Shown here piece after piece: positions 48,685 to 58,786 of a stretch of 64,000 bases of DNA. The notes under the pieces were generated by a model that was not told the DNA's origin, did not search any database, and saw nothing but the letters and a program-made list of their open reading frames with translations. The stretch is from positions 3,780,001 to 3,844,000 of the forward strand of contig NZ_CP017886.1 of assembly GCF_001874645.1 (NCBI RefSeq), read 5' to 3'. A program made the position numbers and the translations under genes. Position 1 is the first letter of the stretch; each line of letters starts with the position of its first letter. Origin of the DNA: Pseudomonas frederiksbergensis (GTDB lineage: Bacteria > Pseudomonadota > Gammaproteobacteria > Pseudomonadales > Pseudomonadaceae).

Positions 48685-49647
48685 TTAAATCGTGTTTCGC
48701 AGGCTGAGATTTTCCGGGTGCGGTTGCAGGTACACCTGCCGTGTAACGTACGGATCGGGATGATGGCGCAGGTGATGCTTGAGCAAGGTCAGCGGCACCA
48801 CCAAGGGCACGATGCCGTGGCGGTACTGACCGATGACGTGCTGCACTTCCTGTTTGTCTTCGGCGCTGATGGCTTGTTTGAGGTAGCCGCTGAGGTGTTG
48901 CAGCACATTGGTATGGGTGCGGCGGGTGGCGCATTTTTTCAGCGCCGTCATCAGCTCGCTGAAATAGCGCGGGCCGAGTTCATCGGGATCGGTCTGGCCC
49001 ATGTCGCCCAATAGCTTGCCCAATGCTTTGTATTGCAACGGGTTGTGCGCCATCAACAGGTATTTGTAGCGCGCGTGAAAGTCGGTCAGGCCACGGCGGC
49101 TCAAGCCGTTTTGCAGGAGTTCCTGCCAGGCGGCGTAGGCAAATACCCGGGTCAGGAAATTCTCGCGCAGAACGGGATCGTTCAGCCGACCGTCTTCTTC
49201 CACCGGCAGGTCCGGGTGTCGGGCGCAAAACGCTTGAGCGTAGATACCGCGTGCACCACCGTCCTGCGGGCTACCGTTGGCGTGGTAAACCTTGACCCGC
49301 TCCAGGCCACAGGACGGTGATTTCTGCATGAAGATATAGCCGCAAATGTCGCCCAGCTCGCCGGCCATGTGCTGACCGTAGTTCGCAAGCAGTTGGGTGA
49401 CATCGCGTTCGCGGTGAATAGTGCCAACGGCCTGGGGCTGCTGCGGATCGCCGACCAGTCGAATCGGCTCGCGGGGAATTCCCAGGCCGATGGCGACTTC
49501 CGGGCACACCGGGACACATTCGACATAATCCGCGAGGGTTTGACTGCACAGCCGCGACGCTTTGTGTCCGCCGTTATAACGCACCTCGGCACCCATCAGG
49601 CAGGCGCTGACAGCGATTTTTGGTTTGCTCGCAGAGTGGCTGGGCAT
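48685..49647 (-). CDS. DUF523-DUF1722 protein (YbgA-like fusion)
   Basis: 320 residues. The N-terminal DUF523 (KIAVSACLMGAEVRYNGGHKASRLC...VPVCPEVAIGLGIPREPIRLV...QKSPSCGLERVKVY) has conserved cysteines that could bind a metal. The C-terminal DUF1722 (YKYLLMAHNPLQYKALGKLLGDMG...) is the YbgA domain. In E. coli ybgA also lies beside phr (photolyase), so the association is conserved across distant genera. The biochemical role is unknown, presumably photoprotection or light response. It is the first gene of the operon after the promoter at 49704-49731. Confidence 0.88.
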   Translation of the reverse strand: MPSHSASKPKIAVSACLMGAEVRYNGGHKASRLCSQTLADYVECVPVCPEVAIGLGIPREPIRLVGDPQQPQAVGTIHRERDVTQLLANYGQHMAGELGDICGYIFMQKSPSCGLERVKVYHANGSPQDGGARGIYAQAFCARHPDLPVEEDGRLNDPVLRENFLTRVFAYAAWQELLQNGLSRRGLTDFHARYKYLLMAHNPLQYKALGKLLGDMGQTDPDELGPRYFSELMTALKKCATRRTHTNVLQHLSGYLKQAISAEDKQEVQHVIGQYRHGIVPLVVPLTLLKHHLRHHPDPYVTRQVYLQPHPENLSLRNTI

Positions 49648-49669
49648 TGGCGCACCTCGGATCTATACC

Positions 49670-49693
49670 TGTACAGGCTGTTCGCGCTGTACA
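49670..49693. promoter_or_regulatory. two further TGTACA motifs in the light-operon leader
   Basis: TGTACA palindromes lie at 49670-49675 and 49688-49693, in addition to the one at 49720-49725. A fourth, at 50792-50797, precedes the FAD oxidoreductase gene. Four copies of a 6-bp palindrome in the two promoter regions of one gene island suggest a shared operator. Confidence 0.45.
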
Positions 49694-49703
49694 ACACGTA
49701 TTG

Positions 49704-49731
49704 ATCATAGGTCCAAAGGTGTACAAGTCAA
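49704..49731 (-). promoter_or_regulatory. sigma-70-like promoter with a TGTACA site in the spacer
   Basis: On the minus strand TTGACT (49731-49726), a 16-bp spacer beginning TGTACA, then TATGAT (49709-49704). It lies 57 bp upstream of the DUF523/DUF1722 gene. MerR-family proteins typically bind such spacers. Confidence 0.65.
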
Positions 49732-49784
49732 ATTGTTTGTATAATTTTTTGCTGGCGTCAGCAGCTTGTGCGGACAGATACGCT

Positions 49785-50897
<1,113 letters not shown>

Positions 50898-50967
50898 CGA
50901 TCCGAAACATCCCTGCTTATAAAAATAGACTAGTGATCAGGGTAAAACGCCACGCGAGGAAGATGTC

Positions 50968-51870
50968 ATGCACATATTGCTGACCGGCGGTACTGGTTTG
51001 ATAGGGCGTCAACTCTGCCGACACTGGTTGAGCCAGGGTCATAGTCTGACGGTGTGGAGTCGCAGGCCCGAAAAAGTCGCCAAGTTATGCGGTACTCAGG
51101 TACGGGGTGTTGGGCGTCTGGAAGACATTGGCCAACAGGCGGTGGATGCGGTGATCAATCTTGCGGGCGCCCCGATTGCTGATCGCCTCTGGACTCATCG
51201 ACGCAAGGCGCTGCTCTGGAACAGCCGGATCAAGCTCACTGAAACCCTGTTGGCGTGGCTTGAAGGCCGCGAGCAGAAACCGCAGGTGTTGATTTCGGGG
51301 TCTGCGGTCGGCTGGTATGGCGATGGCGGCGAGCGTGAGTTGACCGAGAGCTCACCGCCGGTCAGCGAAGACTTCGCCAGTCAGTTGTGCATCGCCTGGG
51401 AGGAGACCGCGCAGCGCGCCGAGGCGCTGGGGATCCGTGTGGTGCTGGTGCGTACCGGGCTGGTGCTGTCGGCGGAGGGCGGCTTTTTGTCGCGGCTGTT
51501 ATTGCCGTTCAAAGTGGGGCTGGGCGGGCCGATCGGCAATGGTCGGCAGTGGATGCCGTGGATCCACATCAATGATCAAATTGCCCTGATTGATTTTCTT
51601 CTGCATCAGAAAGACGCTCGCGGTCCTTATAATGCGTGCGCACCAAAACCGGTGCGCAATCGCGAGTTTGCCAAGACCCTCGCCAGCGTATTGCACCGGC
51701 CGGCGTTCATGCCGATGCCGTCATTTGCTCTGAGGGTCGGTCTTGGCGAGTTGTCACTGTTGCTGCTGGGAGGTCAGCGGGCGACACCGACGCGCTTGCT
51801 GGCGGCGGGTTTCATATTCCGGTTCACTGATTTGCGTGCGGCCCTGGACGACGTGTCCAGCCGCCTTTGA
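50968..51870 (+). CDS. TIGR01777-family NAD(P)-binding epimerase-like protein
   Basis: 300 residues. [10 protein letters not shown] near the N-terminus is the Rossmann loop, and [10 protein letters not shown] holds the Ser and Tyr of the SDR-type active site. ELTESSPP...FCIAWEE-like and [16 protein letters not shown] segments are typical of the YfcH/SulA-like epimerase family, which often has a C-terminal DUF1731 region as here. The substrate is unknown. It lies 13 bp before hemH and is co-transcribed with it. Confidence 0.88.
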   Translation: MHILLTGGTGLIGRQLCRHWLSQGHSLTVWSRRPEKVAKLCGTQVRGVGRLEDIGQQAVDAVINLAGAPIADRLWTHRRKALLWNSRIKLTETLLAWLEGREQKPQVLISGSAVGWYGDGGERELTESSPPVSEDFASQLCIAWEETAQRAEALGIRVVLVRTGLVLSAEGGFLSRLLLPFKVGLGGPIGNGRQWMPWIHINDQIALIDFLLHQKDARGPYNACAPKPVRNREFAKTLASVLHRPAFMPMPSFALRVGLGELSLLLLGGQRATPTRLLAAGFIFRFTDLRAALDDVSSRL

Positions 51871-51883
51871 AATAGGACGTTGC

Positions 51884-52906
51884 ATGACCGATCACGCGTT
51901 GCTCCTGGTCAATCTGGGTTCGCCCGCTTCCACACAGGTGGCGGACGTGCGTAGCTACCTCAATCAATTTCTGATGGACCCTTACGTCATTGACCTGCCA
52001 TGGCCGGTGCGACGTTTACTGGTCTCGCTGATTCTCATCAAGCGCCCTGAGCAGTCGGCTCACGCCTATGCCTCGATCTGGTGGGATGAGGGCTCGCCGC
52101 TGGTGGTGCTCAGCCGCCGCTTGCAGCAGGCGATGACCGCGCAGTGGACCCAAGGGCCGGTCGAGTTGGCCATGCGTTACGGCGAGCCGTCGATTGAGTC
52201 GGTGTTGACCCGCATGGCTGCTCAAGGCATCAAAAAAATCACGCTTGCACCGCTTTATCCACAGTTTGCCGACAGCACCGTGACCACGGTGATTGAAGAA
52301 GCCAAGCGTGTAGTGCGTGAGAATAAACTGGATGTGCAGTTCTCGATCCTTCAGCCGTTTTACGATCAGCCGGAATACCTCGACGCACTGGTTGCCAGCG
52401 CCAGGCCGTACCTTGAGCAGGATTACGATCACCTGCTGCTGAGCTTCCATGGGTTGCCGGAGCGGCACCTGAAGAAACTCAACCCAGGCCATAGCTTTGA
52501 TGGCGACGGCGATTGCTGCGCCGGTGCGCCGCCGGAAGTGGTCGCGACCTGTTATCGCGGTCAGTGCCTGCGCACTGCCGCAGCCTTTGCCGAGCGCATG
52601 GGGTTGCCGGACGGCAAATGGTCGGTGTCTTTCCAGTCACGGCTGGGCCGCGCCAAATGGATCGAACCTTATACCGAAGCGCGTCTCGACGTGTTGGCCA
52701 AGCAAGGCGTGAAGAAGATTCTGGTGATGTGCCCGGCATTCGTGGCCGACTGCATCGAAACCCTGGAAGAGATCGGCGACCGTGGGCTGGAGCAGTTCCG
52801 CGAGGCGGGGGGCGAGGAGTTGGTGCTGGTGCCGTGTCTCAACGATGACCCGCACTGGGCGCGGGCGTTGAGCACCTTGTGCGAGCGAGCGCCGTTGGCG
52901 TTGTAA
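51884..52906 (+). CDS. hemH: ferrochelatase
   Basis: 340 residues from the ATG at 51884; a longer in-frame start runs through the preceding gene and is not credible. [16 protein letters not shown] begins the family. [20 protein letters not shown] has the catalytic His region and [51 protein letters not shown] the conserved C-terminal half. It inserts iron into protoporphyrin IX. Its placement with photolyase and LitR-like genes suggests light-linked control of photoreactive porphyrin levels. Confidence 0.97.
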   Translation: MTDHALLLVNLGSPASTQVADVRSYLNQFLMDPYVIDLPWPVRRLLVSLILIKRPEQSAHAYASIWWDEGSPLVVLSRRLQQAMTAQWTQGPVELAMRYGEPSIESVLTRMAAQGIKKITLAPLYPQFADSTVTTVIEEAKRVVRENKLDVQFSILQPFYDQPEYLDALVASARPYLEQDYDHLLLSFHGLPERHLKKLNPGHSFDGDGDCCAGAPPEVVATCYRGQCLRTAAAFAERMGLPDGKWSVSFQSRLGRAKWIEPYTEARLDVLAKQGVKKILVMCPAFVADCIETLEEIGDRGLEQFREAGGEELVLVPCLNDDPHWARALSTLCERAPLAL

Positions 52907-52908
52907 GC

Positions 52909-52994
52909 AAGATCAAAAGATCGCAGGCTGCGCCAGCTCCTACAGAAGACGCGTAGGAGCTGTCGAAGGTTCGGGCCGCGTTCGGACGATCTTT
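52909..52994. repeat. REP doublet (REPIN), copy D
   Basis: It lies between hemH and uraA (converging), with a left arm gatcgcaggctgcgccagct and a right arm of the variant type related to copy B (one mismatch over about 33 bp in inverse orientation). The right end abuts the uraA stop codon. Confidence 0.78.
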
Positions 52995-54267
52995 AAAGCA
53001 AAGGCTCATCCGCCTTCTTGTGCTTCCAGCTGTCATTGCCCGGCAGAATCAGGTTCAGCGCAATCGCCACGACGGCGCACAGTGCGATGCCCTTGAGGCC
53101 GAAGTCCTGCGCGCCGGTACCGGTGCCGATCAGCATACCGCCAATCCCGAACACCAGCGTGACCGAGACAATCACCAGGTTGCGCGCTTCGCTCAAATCA
53201 ATCTTGTGGCGGATCATGGTGTTCATCCCCACCGCAGCAATCGACCCGAACAACAGGCAAAGAATCCCGCCCATCACCGGCACCGGGATGCTTTGCAGCA
53301 GTGCGCCGAACTTGCCGATAAACGCCAGGCTGATGGCAAAGATTGCCGCCCAGGTCATGATTTTCGGGTTGTAGTTCTTGGTCAGCATCACCGCGCCCGT
53401 CACTTCGGCGTACGTGGTGTTGGGTGGGCCTCCGAGCAAGCCGGCGGCGGTGGTGGCGATGCCGTCGCCAAACAGCGTGCGGTGCAGGCCGGGTTTCTTC
53501 AGGTAATCACGTCCGGTCACACTACCGACTGCAATCACGCCACCGATGTGTTCGATGGCCGGGGCCAGTGCCACCGGGACAATGAACAGAATCGCCTGCC
53601 AGTTGAATTCCGGAGCGGTGAAGTGCGGCAACGCAAACCACGGCGCGGCAGCGATCTTCGCGGTGTCGACGACGCCGAAGAAAAACGCCATGCCAAACCC
53701 GACCAGTACGCCGGAGATGATCGGCACCAGACGGAAGATGCCTTTGCCAAACACGGCCACGATCAGTGTCGTCAGCAGCGCTGGCATGGAGATCATCATT
53801 GCGGTCTGGTAATGAATCAGCTCGGAACCGTCACCGGCCTTGCCCATCGCCATGTTTGCGGCAATCGGCGCCATCGCGAGGCCAATCGAAATGATCACCG
53901 GGCCAATGACCACCGGTGGCAGCAAGCGGTCGATGAAACCGGTGCCCTTGATCTTCACGGCCACGCCGAGAAAGGTATAAACGAAACCGGCCGCCATCAC
54001 CCCGCCCATGGTCGCCGCGAGGCCGAACTGCCCCTTGGCGAGAATGATCGGGGTGATGAAGGCAAAACTCGACGCCAGGAACACCGGCACTTGTCGCCCG
54101 GTGACCACCTGGAACAGCAGAGTCCCGAGGCCCGCGGTGAACAGCGCGACATTCGGGTCGAGGCCGGTAATCAGCGGCATCAACACCAACGCACCAAACG
54201 CCACGAACAGCATTTGCGCGCCAGACAGCACCGTGCGCCAGAGCGGGTCGTTGAACTCATCCTGCAT
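52993..54267 (-). CDS. uraA: uracil:H+ symporter (NCS2 family)
   Basis: 424 residues from ATG (MQDEFNDPLWRTVL) nine bases after aagga; a GTG six bases earlier overlaps the upp stop as GTGA and is the alternative. Fourteen hydrophobic segments are visible. Motifs include GLGTLLFQVVTGRQVPVFLASSFAFI and VPVALAPAIEHIGGVIAVGSVTGRDYL (with the substrate-binding Glu). It is coupled to upp, so imported uracil is directly converted to UMP. Confidence 0.94.
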   Translation of the reverse strand: MQDEFNDPLWRTVLSGAQMLFVAFGALVLMPLITGLDPNVALFTAGLGTLLFQVVTGRQVPVFLASSFAFITPIILAKGQFGLAATMGGVMAAGFVYTFLGVAVKIKGTGFIDRLLPPVVIGPVIISIGLAMAPIAANMAMGKAGDGSELIHYQTAMMISMPALLTTLIVAVFGKGIFRLVPIISGVLVGFGMAFFFGVVDTAKIAAAPWFALPHFTAPEFNWQAILFIVPVALAPAIEHIGGVIAVGSVTGRDYLKKPGLHRTLFGDGIATTAAGLLGGPPNTTYAEVTGAVMLTKNYNPKIMTWAAIFAISLAFIGKFGALLQSIPVPVMGGILCLLFGSIAAVGMNTMIRHKIDLSEARNLVIVSVTLVFGIGGMLIGTGTGAQDFGLKGIALCAVVAIALNLILPGNDSWKHKKADEPLL

Positions 54268-54269
54268 GC

Positions 54270-54908
54270 TCACGCGTCCTTCTGCTTGGTGCCGAAGATC
54301 TTGTCACCGGCATCGCCCAGACCCGGAATGATGTAGCCGTGTTCGTTCAATTTCAGGTCAATGGACGCGGTGTAGATGATCACGTCCGGGTGAGCCTTCT
54401 CTACCGCGGCGATGCCTTCGGGGGCAGCCACCAGGACCATCGCGCGGATGTCCTTGCAACCGGCCTTTTTCAACAGGTCGATGGTGGCGACCATCGAACC
54501 GCCGGTGGCGAGCATCGGGTCGATGATCATCGCCAGGCGTTCGTCGATTTCCGGAACCAGTTTTTCCAGATACGTGTGCGCTTCCAGGGTTTCCTCGTTG
54601 CGAGCCACGCCCACGGCGCTGACTTTGGCGCCCGGGATCAGGCTGAGCACGCCTTCAAGCATGCCGATGCCGGCGCGCAGGATCGGCACGACGGTAATTT
54701 TCTTGCCGGCGATCTTCTCGACCGAAACCGTGCCGCACCAGCCTTCGATATCGTAGGTTTCAAGGGGCAGGTCTTTGGTGGCCTCGTAGGTCAGCAGGGC
54801 ACCGACTTCCTGAGCGAGCTCGCGGAAATTCTTCGTGCTAATGTCGGCGCGGCGCATAAGGCCAAGTTTGTGTCGGATCAGCGGATGGCGGATCTCACGG
54901 ATGGGCAT
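54270..54908 (-). CDS. upp: uracil phosphoribosyltransferase
   Basis: 212 residues. The PRPP loop [21 protein letters not shown] and the C-terminal uracil-binding [17 protein letters not shown] are diagnostic. It converts uracil and PRPP to UMP. It forms an operon with uraA. The 165-bp leader shared with the divergent hpt contains a tagattaatcta palindrome. Confidence 0.97.
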   Translation of the reverse strand: MPIREIRHPLIRHKLGLMRRADISTKNFRELAQEVGALLTYEATKDLPLETYDIEGWCGTVSVEKIAGKKITVVPILRAGIGMLEGVLSLIPGAKVSAVGVARNEETLEAHTYLEKLVPEIDERLAMIIDPMLATGGSMVATIDLLKKAGCKDIRAMVLVAAPEGIAAVEKAHPDVIIYTASIDLKLNEHGYIIPGLGDAGDKIFGTKQKDA

Positions 54909-55073
54909 AGGGAAAGGCTCCGGCGGCGGGCAAAAAAACCGGCCTAGATTAATCTATCCGAGGGTGTTGTCCTATAGACATACAGTACGTTAGTCCAGAA
55001 ACGCTTGATCTGACCCGGCGGGATGCGTACCTTTGCTCGCTTTTCCGAATCCGCCACCCCCTTGGAGAGCACC

Positions 55074-55631
55074 ATGTCCGCTGATCTCGAGCATATCCGT
55101 CAAATCATGCGAGAGGCTGACTGCCTGTACACCGAAGCAGAAGTCGAGGCGGCCATCGCCCGCGTCGGTGCGCAAATCAACGATCAGTTGGCTGAAAGCA
55201 ACCCGGTGGTGTTCTGCGTGATGAACGGCGGCCTGATTTTCTCTGGCAAACTGCTCACCTATCTGAATTTCCCGCTGGAAGCTTCCTACCTGCACGCTAC
55301 CCGCTATCGCAACGAAACCAGCGGCGGCGACCTGTTCTGGAAAGCCAAGCCAGAAGTCTCGTTCATCGACCGTGACGTGCTGATCATCGACGACATCCTC
55401 GACGAGGGTCACACCCTGGGCGCGATCATCGACTTCTGCAAACATGCCGGCGCTCGCGCCGTGCACACTGCGGTACTGATCGACAAAGACCACGACCGCA
55501 AGGCTCGCCCGGACCTGAAAGCCGATTTCGTCGGTCTGCCGTGCATCGACCGCTACATCTTCGGTTATGGCATGGACTACAAAGGCTACTGGCGCAACGC
55601 CGCAGGGATCTACGCGGTCAAAGGAATGTAA
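55074..55631 (+). CDS. hpt: hypoxanthine-guanine phosphoribosyltransferase
   Basis: 185 residues from the ATG after ttggagagcacc. The PRPP-binding motif is VLIIDDILDEGHTLGAI and the N-terminal VFCVMNGGLIFSGKLLTYL the flexible region. It salvages hypoxanthine and guanine. It lies 3 bp before the WbuC-type cupin gene and diverges from upp. Confidence 0.93.
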   Translation: MSADLEHIRQIMREADCLYTEAEVEAAIARVGAQINDQLAESNPVVFCVMNGGLIFSGKLLTYLNFPLEASYLHATRYRNETSGGDLFWKAKPEVSFIDRDVLIIDDILDEGHTLGAIIDFCKHAGARAVHTAVLIDKDHDRKARPDLKADFVGLPCIDRYIFGYGMDYKGYWRNAAGIYAVKGM

Positions 55632-55634
55632 AAC

Positions 55635-56108
55635 ATGGTCACGCCGAGCTTTCTTGATCAAACACTGTTTACCGAACTGGTCGAGAAGGCTGCGGCCAAT
55701 CCTCGTGGCCGGCAGCATCACAACTTCCACCAGATGGAGGAGTCGTGCCACCGTATGGCGGTGGGCTTGCAGCCATCGACCTACGTTCCGCCACATCGGC
55801 ATTTGAGCGACGACAAGGGTGAAACCCTGTTGGTCCTCAAGGGCCGTCTGGGCGTGCTGGTTTTCGACGACGCGGGCCAGGTGATTGCCAAGCGAGTCCT
55901 GGAGTGCGGCGGCGATACGCTGGGGATCGATCTGCCGGCCGGTGTTTATCACGGTCTGGTCGTGCTCGAAGCAGACAGCGTCATGTTCGAATGCAAGGCC
56001 GGACCGTATCGTCCGGTCGGCGAGGGTGAACATGCGCATTGGGCACCCCGCGAGGGCGAGCCTGGCGTTGCCGAGTATCAGGCCTGGATGCTTGCGCAGT
56101 TCGATTGA
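55635..56108 (+). CDS. WbuC-family cupin-fold metalloprotein
   Basis: 157 residues. PSFLDQTLFTELVEKAAANPRGRQHHNFHQ...CHRMAVGLQPSTYVPPHRH is the WbuC signature and the His pair fits metal binding. WbuC members often lie in O-antigen clusters, but no polysaccharide genes are here. The function is unknown. It is co-transcribed with hpt. Confidence 0.82.
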   Translation: MVTPSFLDQTLFTELVEKAAANPRGRQHHNFHQMEESCHRMAVGLQPSTYVPPHRHLSDDKGETLLVLKGRLGVLVFDDAGQVIAKRVLECGGDTLGIDLPAGVYHGLVVLEADSVMFECKAGPYRPVGEGEHAHWAPREGEPGVAEYQAWMLAQFD

Positions 56109-56124
56109 CGGTGCAAAGCGGGCG

Positions 56125-57717
56125 TCAGCCCGCTTGATTCAATTCCTCGCGGGTATTCACCCCGTCGACCAGACGCAAAATCCCCAGCGGATTGGCGTTC
56201 TTCAGGGCGTCCGGCAGTAACCTGTCCGGACAGTTCTGATAACACACCGGCCGCAGGAAGCGCTCGATTGCCAGGCTGCCGACCGAGGTGCCACGGGCAT
56301 CCGACGTCGCGGGATACGGTCCGCCGTGGACCATTGCATCGCACACTTCGACACCGGTCGGATAACCGTTGAGCAGCAGGCGTCCGGCTTTCTGTTCGAG
56401 GATCGGTATCAGTTTCGAGCACAGCACAAGGTCTTCCGGTTCGGCGATCAGCGTAGCGGTCAATTGCCCGTGCAAGGCATGCAGCGCCAACTTGAGTTCT
56501 TGCTCGTCAGTCACCTCCAGCACGATGCTGGCCGGGCCGAACACCTCCTCTTGCAGCACCTCATCCCCTTCAAGCAGCAGGCTGATATCAGCCTTGAACA
56601 GCTGCGGCTGCACCTGATTGCCTGACGCAAGGTCGCCGCTCAAACGCGTCACTCGTGGATGGTCCAGCAAGCGCTGCACGCCGCCTTCATAGCTACGGCG
56701 GGTACCGCTGTTGAGCAGGGTCTGGGGCGGCTTTTCGTTGATCTGCGCGGTGAGTTGTTCAATGAAGGTGCTGAATGACGCTGAGCGCAGGCCGATGATC
56801 AACCCCGGATTGGTACAGAACTGGCCGCCACCCAGAACGATCGAGGCGCTCAATTCGCTGGCGATGGTTTCGCTGTGGGCCCCGAGGGCAGCGGGTAGCA
56901 GCAGCACCGGGTTGATGCTCGACATCTCGGCGAACACCGGAATTGGCTGCGGTCGGGCAGCGGCCATGTCGCACAGCGCCCGGCCACCGTTGAGCGAACC
57001 GGTGAACCCTACCGCCTGGATCGCCGGATGTTTGACCAGCGCCTCGCCGACGCCCGCACCATAAATCATGTTGAACACACCCTCAGGCATGTTGCTGCGC
57101 TGCGCCGCGCGAATGATCGCTGCCGCAACCCGCTCGGCGGTTGCCATATGTCCGCTGTGGGCCTTGAACACCACCGGGCAACCGGCGGCCAGGGCTGCTG
57201 CGGTATCACCCCCTGCGGTGGAAAACGCCAGCGGAAAGTTACTCGCACCGAATACCGCCACCGGGCCCAGGCCGATGCGCCATTGGCGCAGGTCGGGCCG
57301 TGGCAACGGTTGGCGTGCAGGCATGGCGCGGTCGATACGCGCGCCGAGGAAGTCGCCTTGACGCAGCACCCGGGCAAACAGGCGCAATTGGCTGCTGGTT
57401 CGCGCCCGTTCTCCTTGAATCCGCGCAGCGGGCAGGGCCGTCTCGCGGCAGACGATGGCGATGAAGTCATCGCCGAGGGCATCGATTTCGTCGGCGATAG
57501 TCTCGAGAAAGCTGGCGCGCACGCTGGCCGGCAGGTTGCGATAGTCGGGGTAGGCCTTGGCGGCGAAGTGTGCGGCGTTGTCGATTTCCTCCGCGTTGGC
57601 CTGGCTGAAGCGATAGGGCAGCGATTCACCGCTGTGGGCGTCGACGCTGTGCAGAAATTGATCGCCAGCGGCGCTGCGGCCGAAGCCGATAAAGTTGTGG
57701 CCGATAATGGCTGACAT
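56125..57717 (-). CDS. alpha-ketoglutarate semialdehyde dehydrogenase
   Basis: A 530-residue aldehyde dehydrogenase of the hydroxyproline/sugar-acid KGSADH type. The catalytic Cys is C301 (GGGQFCTNPG) and the general base E264 (VFAEMSSINP). The substrate-loop GPVAVFGASNFPLAFSTAGGDTAAALAAGCPVVFKAHSGH distinguishes it from glycolaldehyde-type ALDHs. It oxidises 2,5-dioxopentanoate to 2-oxoglutarate, the last step of the proposed pathway. A terminator-like hairpin ends exactly at its start codon, and no strong ribosome-binding site is seen. Confidence 0.88.
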   Translation of the reverse strand: MSAIIGHNFIGFGRSAAGDQFLHSVDAHSGESLPYRFSQANAEEIDNAAHFAAKAYPDYRNLPASVRASFLETIADEIDALGDDFIAIVCRETALPAARIQGERARTSSQLRLFARVLRQGDFLGARIDRAMPARQPLPRPDLRQWRIGLGPVAVFGASNFPLAFSTAGGDTAAALAAGCPVVFKAHSGHMATAERVAAAIIRAAQRSNMPEGVFNMIYGAGVGEALVKHPAIQAVGFTGSLNGGRALCDMAAARPQPIPVFAEMSSINPVLLLPAALGAHSETIASELSASIVLGGGQFCTNPGLIIGLRSASFSTFIEQLTAQINEKPPQTLLNSGTRRSYEGGVQRLLDHPRVTRLSGDLASGNQVQPQLFKADISLLLEGDEVLQEEVFGPASIVLEVTDEQELKLALHALHGQLTATLIAEPEDLVLCSKLIPILEQKAGRLLLNGYPTGVEVCDAMVHGGPYPATSDARGTSVGSLAIERFLRPVCYQNCPDRLLPDALKNANPLGILRLVDGVNTREELNQAG

Positions 57718-57753
57718 AAAAAATGCTCGGCATGGCCGCGCTCGATGCCGAGC
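57718..57753 (-). terminator. terminator or attenuator abutting the dehydrogenase start codon
   Basis: On the minus strand gctcggcat (57753-57745) and atgccgagc (57733-57725) form a 9-bp stem around an 11-nt GC-rich loop, followed by atttttt directly before the ATG at 57717. It has the form of an intrinsic terminator. Confidence 0.7.
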
Positions 57754-57773
57754 GCGGCAGTGGGGAAGGGCGG

Positions 57774-58691
57774 TTACAGACCGACGTCCGGCAAGGTCGG
57801 GCGGTTGGCGAGCGCAGCCTTTACCAGTGCTTCGACCTCGTTGCGTTCGTGGTCAAGCAAGCCCAGGCGAGGTGGGCGGGTCAACGCCGTGCCACGTCCC
57901 ATCAGTTCTTCACAGAGCTTGATGCACTGCACCAGGTCCGGACGGGCATCGAGGTGCAGCAGCGGCATGAACCATTCGTAAATCGGCATGGCCTCTTTGA
58001 AGCGACCATCGCGGGCCAGACGGAACAGCGTTTCGCCTTCTTTCGGAAAGGCGTTGGACATCCCGGAAACCCAGCCCACCGCGCCAACGGCAATGCTTTC
58101 GAGCACCACGTCATCGAGCCCGGCAAACAGTACAAAGCGGTCGCCGACTTCATTGCGCACATCGATGAAGCGCCGGGTATCGCCCGAGGAATCCTTGAAG
58201 CAGACAACGTTGTCGCAGTCGGCCAGGGAGATCAGGATGTCCGGGGTGACGTCGTTTTTGTAGATCGGTGGGTTGTTGTAGACCATCACCGGCAGGTCGA
58301 TGCTGGCGGCAACGCTGCGAAAATGCGCGGCGGTTTCGAAGGGTTTCGAGGAGTAGACCAGCGCCGGCATCAGCATGATGCCGTCGGCACCCACGCGCTG
58401 GATTTCCTTGGCAACCTTGCTGGCGTTGGCGCTGGTGAATTCGGCGACACCGGAGATCACCGGCACCCGACCCGCGGCGGCATCCTTGGCGACTTCTACC
58501 AGGCTGATTTTCTCTTCGGTGCTCAGCGAGGTGTTCTCGCCGACAGTGCCGCAAATCACCAGACCTGAAACACCGTCACGCACCAGCCCACTGATGACCT
58601 TGTGCGTGCCTTCGTAATCGATGGAAAAGTCCGGGTTGAACTGGGTAGTGACCGCTGGGAAAACGCCGCTCCAGTTAACGTGCTTGCTCAT
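57774..58691 (-). CDS. DapA-like deaminase of hydroxyproline catabolism (probable)
   Basis: A 305-residue DHDPS-family TIM barrel from the ATG after cggaggcaac. The Schiff-base lysine is K166 (VVCFKDSSGD) and the conserved Tyr is Y138 (VMVYNNPP). CGTVGENTSLS replaces the usual GTTGE substrate loop. With the neighbours, the best guess is pyrroline-4-hydroxy-2-carboxylate deaminase, which yields alpha-ketoglutarate semialdehyde. A different DapA-like aldolase or dehydratase cannot be excluded. Confidence 0.78.
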   Translation of the reverse strand: MSKHVNWSGVFPAVTTQFNPDFSIDYEGTHKVISGLVRDGVSGLVICGTVGENTSLSTEEKISLVEVAKDAAAGRVPVISGVAEFTSANASKVAKEIQRVGADGIMLMPALVYSSKPFETAAHFRSVAASIDLPVMVYNNPPIYKNDVTPDILISLADCDNVVCFKDSSGDTRRFIDVRNEVGDRFVLFAGLDDVVLESIAVGAVGWVSGMSNAFPKEGETLFRLARDGRFKEAMPIYEWFMPLLHLDARPDLVQCIKLCEELMGRGTALTRPPRLGLLDHERNEVEALVKAALANRPTLPDVGL

Positions 58692-58710
58692 GTTGCCTCC
58701 GATGATGACT

Positions 58711-58728
58711 TTTAGTATTTCGTATACG
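58711..58728. promoter_or_regulatory. CGTATACG box, copy 1 (before the DapA-like gene)
   Basis: tttagtatttcgtatacg contains the palindrome CGTATACG, a typical GntR-family half-site arrangement. It is identical but for one base to 62875-62892 before the transporter genes. Confidence 0.6.
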
Positions 58729-58786
58729 TTTAAGTTGGGCACTGAACGTGCCATGGGGTTCAAAGGGTTTTGCCAGGTACGGTGTT

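Noticed and set aside
53020..54336. 438-residue plus-strand frame opposite uraA
   Set aside because: His/Arg/Asp/Gln-rich translation with no hydrophobic core; it is the complement of a clear NCS2 transporter.
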